NCBI GenBank assembly: GCA_905371595.1
Contig: CAJPLU010000032.1
Span: forward strand, 1-7,782
Length of the DNA stretch: 7,782 nt
Reading direction: 5' to 3'
Origin: Candidatus Saccharimonadota bacterium
GTDB lineage: Bacteria; Patescibacteriota; Saccharimonadia; Saccharimonadales; Saccharimonadaceae
A program made the position numbers and the translations under genes. Under the pieces are notes generated by a model. The model was given only the letters and a program-made list of their open reading frames with translations, made no database searches and was not told the DNA's origin. Each line of letters starts with the position of its first letter. Position 1 is the first letter of the stretch. This document shows, in pieces, positions 1 to 5,296 of the stretch.

Positions 1-28
1 GTTTCCAGCGGGCTATTTTCGGGCGGGC

Positions 29-190
29 TCAGTTGCTTCTCAGGCCGCCCAGGCCCCAGAAGACTCCGGCCCAGAAGGCCGCACGGAACCTATGGCCGCG
101 CATAGCGTGTCCGACGGAGTTCTCGAGCGCGCGCATCTGCGCGCGCTCAAGGATGGTGGGCTTGGACTTGGGGGTGACGGCGGTCTGCAT
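29..190 (-). CDS. Unrecognised 53-aa basic small protein of very high GC
   Basis: I do not recognise this protein. It is a 53-residue frame from ATG at 190 to TGA at 29-31. An SD sequence (AGGAG within AGAGGAGA) lies 6 nt upstream of the ATG, and a near-consensus promoter precedes it. The protein has a short N-terminal stretch with several Pro and Lys, then a probable helix (about residues 13-38) with many Arg and several His, then an aromatic/glycine segment (FWAGVFWGLGGL, about 39-50) too short for a confident membrane span. Coding is supported by codon use: by hand count 46 of 53 sense codons end in G or C, and the frame is about 67% GC, far above the neighbours. That bias also suggests recent acquisition, perhaps from a high-GC host or phage, or an assembly junction. 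It diverges from trmD. The start and frame are fairly sure; the function is unknown. Confidence 0.6.
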   Translation of the reverse strand: MQTAVTPKSKPTILERAQMRALENSVGHAMRGHRFRAAFWAGVFWGLGGLRSN

Positions 191-204
191 GACCGTCTCC
201 TCTC

Positions 205-252
205 TTTGCTCAAAGCAAGGGCGACTTTCGCCCTAGGGTTACTTTGAGCAAA
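205..252 (-). repeat. Nested inverted repeat in the leader of the 53-aa gene
   Basis: The outer arms TTTGCTCAAAG (205-215) and CTTTGAGCAAA (242-252) are perfect 11-bp inverted repeats. Between them AGGGCGA (218-224) and TCGCCCT (228-234) form a second perfect 7-bp stem with a 3-nt loop. The whole element lies in the predicted leader, from about 4 nt after the transcription start to 14 nt before the ATG and just upstream of the SD. It has no U-run, so it is not a standard terminator. A cis-acting RNA element, an RNA-protein site or a DNA cruciform are all possible. Confidence 0.6.
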
Positions 253-255
253 AGT

Positions 256-271
256 TGATATATATATATCA
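256..271. promoter_or_regulatory. 16-bp perfect palindrome over the divergent promoters (possible operator)
   Basis: TGATATATATATATCA is a perfect 16-bp palindrome. It covers the -10 box and predicted start of the minus-strand promoter and ends 4 nt before the proposed trmD -35 box (276-281). A dyad so placed is typical of a repressor operator. No regulator gene is visible here, so regulator binding is inference. Simple TA runs also form palindromes by chance, but the flanking TG and CA extend the symmetry. Confidence 0.4.
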
Positions 272-291
272 CAGATAGACATCCGTGTCAA
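263..291 (-). promoter_or_regulatory. Near-consensus promoter of the 53-aa gene
   Basis: On the minus strand a perfect -35 box, TTGACA (291 to 286), is followed by a 17-nt spacer and TATATA (268 to 263) as -10. This predicts transcription from about 256 and a leader of about 66 nt before the ATG at 190. Because the -10 region is an alternating TA run, neighbouring registers are possible. It is one of the two strongest promoter matches in the window, the other being the one before tRNA-Gln. Confidence 0.7.
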
Positions 292-304
292 GACTTGCTA
301 CACT
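276..304 (+). promoter_or_regulatory. Probable trmD promoter with extended -10 box
   Basis: TAGACA (276-281, 5 of 6 matches to the -35 consensus) lies 17 nt before TACACT (299-304), which is preceded by TG to give the extended -10 TGCTACACT. Transcription would begin at about 311, next to the trmD ATG at 312, so the message would be leaderless or nearly so. An alternative -10, TATAAC at 304-309, would start transcription inside the gene. The region overlaps the -35 and spacer of the divergent minus-strand promoter, so the two may compete. Confidence 0.5.
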
Positions 305-311
305 ATAACAG

Positions 312-968
312 ATGAGAAAAATTCAGGTGATTACCTTATTCCCAGAAATGTTCGCTGGCGTGTTCGGCAGTTCGATGATGTGGAAAGCGCAAAAAGACGG
401 CCATGTTGAGCTCTCGACGATTGACCTGCGCCAGTTTGGATTAGGCCCGCGCCGGACGGTTGACGACACGCCGTACGGCGGCGGCGATGGTATGCTGCTG
501 ATGGTCGAGCCGCTATGGAATGCGGTGCAGCAGGCTAAACAGATTGACCCTGGCGCTAAGGTCTTAATCATGACGCCGCGCGGCCAGCGTTGGCGGCAGG
601 CGTTGGCGCAGCAATACAGCGAAAGCGAGAACGGTTATATTGTAATCTGCGGGCGCTACGAGGGCTACGATGAGCGAATTATGGCGCTAGTCGATCAAGA
701 GCTCAGCGTTGGCGATTATGTGCTAACTGGCGGCGAATTGCCAGCGATGACGATTATTGATTCAATCGTACGGCTAATCCCTGGCGTACTCGGCGGCGAA
801 AACAGCGCAGCGATTGAGAGCTTCAGCGACGGCGAAACGCTAGAATACCCGCAATACACCCGGCCCGAGGAATGGCAAGGCATGCGCGTGCCAGAAGTGT
901 TACTTAGCGGGCACCATGGCAAAATCGCCGAGTGGCGGGCAGCGCACAGTAAAAAGGCTGGGGAATAA
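312..968 (+). CDS. trmD: tRNA (guanine37-N1)-methyltransferase TrmD
   Basis: TrmD methylates G37 next to the anticodon of tRNAs reading CNN codons, using S-adenosylmethionine, and so prevents frameshifting. The family is clear from DDTPYGGGDGMLL (51-63), GRYEGYDER (114-122), the knotted SAM site SVGDYVLTGGELPA (132-145), Arg154 in the IPGVLG segment, and EYPQYTRP (178-185). At 218 aa it is shorter than typical homologues (about 240-255). It stops soon after the KIAEWR segment, so the last helical part of the C-terminal domain is missing. The usual catalytic Asp (Asp169 in the E. coli and Haemophilus enzymes, in a DSF context) is Glu169 here (ESF). The ATG at 312 has no SD and lies next to the predicted transcription start. 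The gene is not flanked by rpsP, rimM or rplS, its common operon partners. Identity is near certain. Confidence 0.97.
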   Translation: MRKIQVITLFPEMFAGVFGSSMMWKAQKDGHVELSTIDLRQFGLGPRRTVDDTPYGGGDGMLLMVEPLWNAVQQAKQIDPGAKVLIMTPRGQRWRQALAQQYSESENGYIVICGRYEGYDERIMALVDQELSVGDYVLTGGELPAMTIIDSIVRLIPGVLGGENSAAIESFSDGETLEYPQYTRPEEWQGMRVPEVLLSGHHGKIAEWRAAHSKKAGE

Positions 969-1024
969 GGCGATTGTGCCAGTGTTGGGCAGGCCCAGCT
1001 AGCGTCAACTAAACTAGGAAACAA

Positions 1025-1053
1025 AATACTCCTCGCCAAGGCAGAGGAGTATT
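1025..1053 (+). terminator. Hairpin terminator after trmD
   Basis: AATACTCCTC (1025-1034) pairs perfectly with GAGGAGTATT (1044-1053) around a 9-nt loop, 57 nt after the trmD stop. The following plus-strand sequence has only a broken T-run (TTCTATTGTTG). On the minus strand the hairpin is followed by TTTTGTTT, a better U-tract, but no minus-strand gene is convincing upstream of it. It is most likely the end of the trmD transcript. Confidence 0.6.
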
Positions 1054-1092
1054 CTATTGTTGTGGTGGATTTATCGGAGAGCGATCGATACA

Positions 1093-1147
1093 TTTTTGTG
1101 TTTGTTTTTGTAACTTCGCTGTCTATACAATATACGTTTTTGTGTTT
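1093..1147 (+). repeat. Direct repeat TTTTTGTGTTT, two copies 44 nt apart
   Basis: The 11-mer TTTTTGTGTTT occurs at 1093-1103 and 1137-1147 in the AT-rich spacer before the next gene. Ten bases of it recur on the minus strand at 6285 to 6276, running into the -10 box of the aquaporin-like gene. In T-rich sequence this may be chance. If functional it could be a regulator site or an A/T-rich polymerase contact. A weak alternative promoter (TTGTTT at 1102-1107, 18 nt, TACAAT at 1126-1131) also lies here. Confidence 0.25.
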
Positions 1148-1194
1148 AATAGCAAGCATTTTTTGGACAAAAAATAAAAAATCGTGTGGAAAAA

Positions 1195-1203
1195 TGCTAT
1201 GCT
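1195..1203 (+). promoter_or_regulatory. Extended -10 box giving a leaderless start at 1210
   Basis: TGCTATGCT (1195-1203) is an extended -10 box. Its hexamer ends 6 nt before the ATG at 1210, so transcription would start on the A of the start codon. No good -35 is present at 16-18 nt. This placement is the main reason for choosing the ATG at 1210 over the in-frame ATG at 1186, which would lie within the promoter. Confidence 0.5.
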
Positions 1204-1209
1204 AATAAT

Positions 1210-1668
1210 ATGAAACAGTTTATAGCTAGTATTTTTCCGCCAACAATTTTCAAGAAGCGCGCACAGTATGCGGCGCTGGCAGCAGGTTTCTGGACTATTA
1301 TTATAATGTTGGCGCAATTGTTTAGGTTCGAGAAATTTCCAAAAACTTTAGAGTCGCTGGGGATTGGCGACGGCGCTATCGCTGCGATTGCTATAGTTTT
1401 GCTAGAATTTATTTCTTTGCCATTTCTGTTATCTATGCCGCGGCTGAGCAAGCTAGGGCGGCGAATATCAGGTGCGTGCACATTGCTAGCGCCTGGAGTT
1501 TGGCTGGTGATTAATGTGGCTGTGCTGATGAGCGGCGGGCAGGAAAAAGTTAGTTTGTTTGGCGCGGTAGCGGCGCTGCCTGGGGTGGTTAGCCTGCTAC
1601 TGACTGGCGTGTGGCTAGCAGCTGCGGCGTATTTGACTGCTAAACTGCGGCGGCTAGATTTGAAATAA
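1210..1668 (+). CDS. Four-helix integral membrane protein of unknown function
   Basis: I do not recognise a family. The 152-residue product has a short basic N-terminus (KK at 15-16) and about four hydrophobic segments (roughly 20-38, 55-75, 86-108, 115-141), so it should be a polytopic inner-membrane protein. A basic cytoplasmic-type loop, RLSKLGRRISG (78-88), follows helix 2, and a basic tail (KLRRLDLK) ends the protein, suggesting both ends are cytoplasmic. The frame could begin at ATG 1186, but 1210 is preferred because an extended -10 box sits exactly where a leaderless transcript would need it. The last codons overlap the -35 box of the tRNA-Gln promoter. It is probably its own transcription unit, bounded upstream by the trmD terminator. 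Coding is well supported; no function can be assigned. Confidence 0.75.
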   Translation: MKQFIASIFPPTIFKKRAQYAALAAGFWTIIIMLAQLFRFEKFPKTLESLGIGDGAIAAIAIVLLEFISLPFLLSMPRLSKLGRRISGACTLLAPGVWLVINVAVLMSGGQEKVSLFGAVAALPGVVSLLLTGVWLAAAAYLTAKLRRLDLK

Positions 1669-1688
1669 CGGCGCTCTAGTGATATATT
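1660..1688 (+). promoter_or_regulatory. Promoter of the tRNA-Gln/hisS unit
   Basis: TTGAAA (1660-1665) is separated by exactly 17 nt from TATATT (1683-1688), predicting a start at about 1695, 7 nt before the mature tRNA. The -35 box overlaps the last codons and stop of the upstream membrane-protein gene. Confidence 0.65.
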
Positions 1689-1701
1689 AAGGTAGGCGCG
1701 A

Positions 1702-1776
1702 TGGGGTGTCGCCAAGTGGTAAGGCACTGGGTTCTGGTCCCAGCATGCGGGGGTTCGAATCCCTCCACCCCAGCCA
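1702..1776 (+). tRNA. tRNA-Gln (anticodon CUG)
   Basis: A complete cloverleaf is visible. The acceptor stem TGGGGTG (1702-1708) pairs with CACCCCA (1766-1772), followed by discriminator G and an encoded CCA (1774-1776). The anticodon stem CTGGG/CCCAG encloses loop TTCTGGT, giving anticodon CTG, which reads CAG (Gln). The T-arm contains the usual TTCGAAT loop. The U1-A72 acceptor pair is typical of bacterial tRNA-Gln. hisS begins 12 nt after the CCA with no terminator between, so the tRNA is likely cut out of a message that also encodes HisRS. Confidence 0.95.
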
Positions 1777-1788
1777 AGAAATAATGAT

Positions 1789-3102
1789 ATGAAAATAACT
1801 ACTCCCCGCATTCCGAGCGGTTTCAGCGAATATTTGCCAGGCGACCAAATAGAGTTTAATCGTTTGCGCGACATTATTCGCGAAACTTATGAGCGCTATG
1901 GCTACGCGCCGCTGGACACGCCAGATATTGAGCTGAGCGAGGTATTGCTGGCGAAGGGCGGCGGTGAAACCGAGAAACAGATCTATCGGTTCGAGCGCGG
2001 CAAGAATGATTTGAGCTTGCGTTTTGATCTAACGGTGCCGCTGGCGCGCTACGTCGCCGAACATGAAGGCCAGCTGGTTTTTCCGTTCCGGCGTTACCAG
2101 ATTGGCAAGGTGCACCGTGCCGAGCGAGCTCAAGCCGGGCGTTTCCGCGAATTCTACCAGTGCGACATTGATGTGATTGGTTCAGAAAGCGTGGCGGCCG
2201 ATGCGGAGTTCCCAGCGGTAATTAACGATATTTTCGAGCAGTTTGCTTTCGGCGAGTTCACGATTCACATCAATAATCGTTTGGTATTGAACGGCTTTTT
2301 CGCTGGAATTGGTTTGGCCGATGTGTCGGCGGATGTACTGCGAGTAGTCGATAAAATCGAGAAAATATCGCGCCAAGATTTTATGGCGGAATTACGCGAG
2401 TTGGGTCTTAGTGAAAAGCAAGTCTTGCAAGTAGTTGCCTTCACAGAAATTAGCGGCAGCAACGACGAGATTTTATCGCAGCTAGAATCAATGAAAAACG
2501 AGATCAATTCTGATGATTTCACGCTTGGCACGACAAAATTACGCGAGTTGCTGGCGATGCTGCGAAACATGGGCTTGCCAGAACAGCGTATTCAGTTAGA
2601 TTTACGGATTGCGCGCGGACTAGATTATTATACTGGCGTAGTCTACGAAACGACGCTTGATGATTATCCAGAAGTTGGTAGTGTTTGCTCGGGCGGCCGC
2701 TACGATAACTTGGCCGAGAACTATACGCGGACGCGTCTGCCGGGTGTTGGTGTGTCGATTGGTCTGTCGCGCTTATTCTACAAACTGCGCGAGGCAGGCG
2801 TCGTGTCTAGTCATCGCCGGACATTGGCGCGCTGTATGGTGGCGTCTTTTGACGACGCGCAATTCGGCGAGGCGCTGCAAATAGCTGCCGAGCTGCGGCG
2901 AGCTGGCGTGGCGACAATTCTTAATACTGAATCAGTGCCGTTAAAAAAGAAGCTGCGCTATGCTGATCGTCTTGGCATACCGTTGGTAGTCTTGATTGGC
3001 GAGGAAGAAGTGCGCGGCCGTTTCGCGACAGTGAAAGATATGGTAACTGGTAAAAATAAGCACATTCTCCGCCAGCAACTAGTTGAGGAGCTGCAACAAT
3101 AA
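1789..3102 (+). CDS. hisS: Histidyl-tRNA synthetase
   Basis: HisRS joins histidine to tRNA-His using ATP. The 437-residue protein has the class II layout: a catalytic core with the motif 2 region (about 98-131, including GRFREFYQCDIDVIG), the HisRS signature segments RGLDYYTG (276-283) and SGGRYDNL (301-308), and motif 3, GVGVSIGLSRL (319-329, Arg328). An anticodon-binding domain follows from about 346 to the end. DLTVPLARYVA (80-90) is also characteristic. Length is normal for bacteria. The ATG at 1789 has no SD; if the tRNA is released at its CCA end, the message keeps only a 12-nt leader. The next gene begins within 2 nt of the stop, or overlaps it if an upstream TTG is used, so translation is probably coupled. 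Identity is certain. Confidence 0.98.
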   Translation: MKITTPRIPSGFSEYLPGDQIEFNRLRDIIRETYERYGYAPLDTPDIELSEVLLAKGGGETEKQIYRFERGKNDLSLRFDLTVPLARYVAEHEGQLVFPFRRYQIGKVHRAERAQAGRFREFYQCDIDVIGSESVAADAEFPAVINDIFEQFAFGEFTIHINNRLVLNGFFAGIGLADVSADVLRVVDKIEKISRQDFMAELRELGLSEKQVLQVVAFTEISGSNDEILSQLESMKNEINSDDFTLGTTKLRELLAMLRNMGLPEQRIQLDLRIARGLDYYTGVVYETTLDDYPEVGSVCSGGRYDNLAENYTRTRLPGVGVSIGLSRLFYKLREAGVVSSHRRTLARCMVASFDDAQFGEALQIAAELRRAGVATILNTESVPLKKKLRYADRLGIPLVVLIGEEEVRGRFATVKDMVTGKNKHILRQQLVEELQQ

Positions 3103-3103
3103 G

Positions 3104-3604
3104 GTGGCTTGGCTAGTTAAGGTAATCGCCGACTGGCTGCTGATTCCGTTAGTGCTGCTGGCTTTGTATGAATTATTTTTTAAGGTTGAAAGTAAGCGCC
3201 GCTATGAAATTTATTCTCGCGTGCTGATGGCTGGACTGACGTCTTATGTGACTGCTAAAATCCTCGGGCTAATATATCAGCCTGAACAGTTGCGTCCGTT
3301 TGAGCTGCTTGGCGTTAATCCAGGGGCGGCTTATCTGAATAATCCGGGATTTCCGTCGGATCACGCGCTTTTTGCGATGTTTTTGGTGCTGGCGGTCTGG
3401 TATGCACTGCGTCACCGCTCGATTACTATAATTATGCTAACTATGGCGCTGCTAGTCGGCGTTGGCAGAATATTAGCGCTGGTGCATACGCCGCTTGATG
3501 TTGTCGGCGGTGTGGCGGTGGCGTGCTTGGGGGCGTTGTGGTACGTGGATTGGCCTAATGTTAAGCTTGCATCTAGCAAAAAACGCAAGAATGTAGTAAA
3601 ATAA
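3104..3604 (+). CDS. PAP2-family membrane lipid phosphatase (undecaprenyl-diphosphatase-like)
   Basis: PAP2 enzymes remove phosphate from lipid phosphates; bacterial members of this size often recycle undecaprenyl diphosphate for cell-wall synthesis. Visible motifs in the 166-residue protein are Arg64-Pro65-Phe66, the phosphatase signature PSDH (84-87), and Arg122, His128 and Asp132 in GRILALVHTPLD. About five hydrophobic segments indicate a polytopic membrane protein with a basic cytoplasmic tail (SKKRKNVVK). The lysine of the classical KX6RP motif is Ile57 here; Lys52 is the nearest, as in some BcrC-like members where that lysine is not kept. I chose GTG at 3104, 2 nt after the hisS stop, with GAGGAG 13 nt upstream. 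The alternative TTG at 3083 would overlap hisS by 20 nt. Family is fairly sure; the substrate is inferred. Confidence 0.85.
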   Translation: MAWLVKVIADWLLIPLVLLALYELFFKVESKRRYEIYSRVLMAGLTSYVTAKILGLIYQPEQLRPFELLGVNPGAAYLNNPGFPSDHALFAMFLVLAVWYALRHRSITIIMLTMALLVGVGRILALVHTPLDVVGGVAVACLGALWYVDWPNVKLASSKKRKNVVK

Positions 3605-3634
3605 CTTAGTAAGATGACTAATGTGGAGAAACCT

Positions 3635-4120
3635 ATGAACAACGCAAACGAGACTGCAGCGGTGAAGCTGGAGCCGTTTATTCCGATGGACAAAAAGGAT
3701 ATCATTCGAGCTGCTATCTATGGAGCATTCGCCGGTGCAATACTAACGGTGTTGTATATTTTGGTTGGCCGGGTCGCGTCGGCGGTGATGTGCCGCGGCG
3801 ATAATGATTTATGCCAGAATGCGCCGCTGTATGTAGCAATTTTTTCGGTAACTTTGGTGTCAATCGGCGGGTTGATACTGTTGTCGCAGGCGCGAATTTA
3901 CCGGCCGTTATTTATCGTTATTGCTTCGATAGCGGCTCTATGGGGTCTACAATCATATCTAGCGCTATTGCCGTGGTATTGGGCGATGACGGCGATGACG
4001 GTAATTGGCGCGTTGACCTATGCGATGTTTACTTGGCTGGCGCGGTTGCGGTCGTTCATACTTTACTTAGTAGTGTCGATTGTGCTGATTGTAGCGGCTC
4101 GGTTGATTATCGCTGGGTAG
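3635..4120 (+). CDS. Five-helix membrane protein of unknown function
   Basis: No family is recognised. The 161-residue product has a polar N-terminus of about 25 residues and about five hydrophobic segments (roughly 27-50, 64-84, 91-111, 115-135, 139-159). The loop after helix 1 carries Cys53 and Cys60 (MCRGDNDLC), which could form a disulfide if the loop faces outward. I chose ATG 3635 because GGAG (3625-3628) lies 6 nt upstream. An in-frame ATG at 3614 would add seven residues and has TAACTT at 3602-3607, the spacing expected of a leaderless start, so it remains possible. It lies between the PAP2 gene and rmuC, 30 nt after the former, and is probably co-transcribed. Confidence 0.75.
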   Translation: MNNANETAAVKLEPFIPMDKKDIIRAAIYGAFAGAILTVLYILVGRVASAVMCRGDNDLCQNAPLYVAIFSVTLVSIGGLILLSQARIYRPLFIVIASIAALWGLQSYLALLPWYWAMTAMTVIGALTYAMFTWLARLRSFILYLVVSIVLIVAARLIIAG

Positions 4121-4144
4121 CTGGCGCAGAACCGTTATTTGCGG

Positions 4145-4150
4145 TATGCT
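4145..4150 (+). promoter_or_regulatory. Possible -10 box for a leaderless rmuC transcript
   Basis: TATGCT ends 6 nt before the rmuC ATG at 4157, the same hexamer and spacing as before the gene at 1210. There is no TG extension and no clear -35. Since rmuC also lies within a run of same-strand genes, this may be an internal promoter or chance. Confidence 0.3.
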
Positions 4151-4156
4151 AGCTAT

Positions 4157-5233
4157 ATGGAAATAATGGTTTTGCTTATAATTTTAGCGATAGTCGTTGC
4201 AGCGGCTAGCGTGGTTGTTTTTGTGTTGATGCAGCAGCTGAAGCGAGTGCAAAATAACTCGGCGGTAGAGTTGATCAAGGGTGATGTCGTTGAATTGTCG
4301 CGCTCGATCACTAATTTACAGCAAACAATGAGCGACAAGCTCGAACGCTCGCAGCTGTCAACTCAGCAATCGGTACAAAAGCAGCTCAGTGAAAGCTCAA
4401 AATTGGTGGCCGATGTCACGCAGCGCTTAACCAAACTCGACGAGACCAACAAGCGTGTCGTTGATGTGGCGACTGACCTCAAAACCTTGCAAAATGTTCT
4501 GCAAAATCCTAAGCAGCGCGGTGTTTTTGGCGAATACTATTTGTCGAGCGTTCTCGAAAATATTTTGGCGCCAGGGCAGTATCAGACTCAGTATAAGTTT
4601 CGCGACGGCGAAATGGTTGATGCGGTGATTTTTCTTGATAAGGGTCAGATTCTGCCAGTTGATAGCAAATTTAGCCTCGAAAATTACAACCGAATGATTG
4701 AAGCTAGCGGCAAAGAGCGCGAGCAGCTAATGCAAAAAGTCAAAGCTGATCTGAAAGGGCGCATCGACGAAACCAGCAAATATATTCGTCCGAGCGAGCA
4801 TACTATGGATTTCGCATTTATGTTTATTCCCAGCGAATCGTTGTATTATGATTTACTGATCAATAATGTTGGCCAGGGCGGCAGTTCGCGCGATCTGATA
4901 GAGTATGCCTTCCGCGAAAAGCACGTGATTATCACCAGTCCGACGAGTTTTATGGCGTATTTGCAAACGGTATTGCAAGGTTTGCGCAGCTTGCAAATCG
5001 AGGAGCAGGCTAAGGATATTCAGGTCCGCGTCGGCAAGCTCGGACAACACATCGCCAAATTTGAAGAGTACATGCAGAAGCTAGGCAATAGTCTCGGCAC
5101 GACGGTCAATCATTATAACAACGCTCATAAAGAGCTCGGTAAAGTTGATAAAGACGTGGTGAAGATCGCTGGTAGCGATTCTTCCGTCGAAGTATTGGCG
5201 CTTGATCGTCCGTCATCTGTTGACAAAAAGTAA
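4157..5233 (+). CDS. rmuC: RmuC-family DNA recombination protein
   Basis: RmuC proteins have a nuclease-like core and are linked to limiting inversions at short inverted repeats; the biochemical activity is poorly defined. The 358-residue protein starts with a membrane helix (about 4-25), followed by a long polar helical, probably coiled-coil, region (about 27-115). The conserved core has RGVFGE (121-126), ILPVDSKFSLENY (165-177, with Asp169, Ser170 and Lys171), FIPSESLYYDLL (223-234) and ITSPTSFMAYLQTVLQGLR (259-277). The arrangement is a membrane-anchored protein facing the cytoplasm. The frame extends upstream to TTG 4139, but ATG 4157 is the natural start. There is no SD; a TATGCT box 6 nt upstream fits leaderless expression. 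It is the last gene of the unit from tRNA-Gln and ends at a strong hairpin. Confidence 0.93.
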   Translation: MEIMVLLIILAIVVAAASVVVFVLMQQLKRVQNNSAVELIKGDVVELSRSITNLQQTMSDKLERSQLSTQQSVQKQLSESSKLVADVTQRLTKLDETNKRVVDVATDLKTLQNVLQNPKQRGVFGEYYLSSVLENILAPGQYQTQYKFRDGEMVDAVIFLDKGQILPVDSKFSLENYNRMIEASGKEREQLMQKVKADLKGRIDETSKYIRPSEHTMDFAFMFIPSESLYYDLLINNVGQGGSSRDLIEYAFREKHVIITSPTSFMAYLQTVLQGLRSLQIEEQAKDIQVRVGKLGQHIAKFEEYMQKLGNSLGTTVNHYNNAHKELGKVDKDVVKIAGSDSSVEVLALDRPSSVDKK

Positions 5234-5248
5234 AGATTTTTGGCTATC

Positions 5249-5278
5249 AAAATATCCCGCCGATAGACGGGATATTTT
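5249..5278. terminator. Bidirectional terminator between rmuC and the aquaporin-like gene
   Basis: AAAATATCCCG (5249-5259) pairs perfectly with CGGGATATTTT (5268-5278) around an 8-nt loop, followed by more T residues on the plus strand. On the minus strand the second arm also ends in TTTT. It lies 15 nt after the rmuC stop and 18 nt after the stop of the convergent aquaporin-like gene, so it can serve both. Confidence 0.85.
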
Positions 5279-5296
5279 TTGTTAAGAAAGTTAGGC

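Noticed and set aside
1..28. Possible terminator just after the 53-aa gene (AGCGGGCT/GGCGGGCT)
   Set aside because: The two GCGGGCT units are direct, not inverted, repeats and cannot form a stem.
33..291. Two overlapping long frames at the left end (33-236 plus, 40-291 minus) as genes
   Set aside because: Both run antisense or out of frame over the 53-aa gene, lack an SD, have Arg/Ser/Pro-rich shadow composition, and the minus one would start inside the promoter.
716..1159. 147-aa minus-strand frame overlapping trmD and its terminator
   Set aside because: It lies largely antisense to the strongly conserved trmD, passes through the hairpin at 1025-1053 and has no start signals.
1197..1874. 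225-aa minus-strand frame over 1210-1874
   Set aside because: It runs antisense to the membrane protein, tRNA-Gln and the start of hisS; it is a shadow of GC-rich codon positions.
3811..4152. 113-aa plus-strand frame within the membrane-protein gene
   Set aside because: It is an out-of-frame shadow of the 3635-4120 gene, which has the expected helix pattern and an SD.
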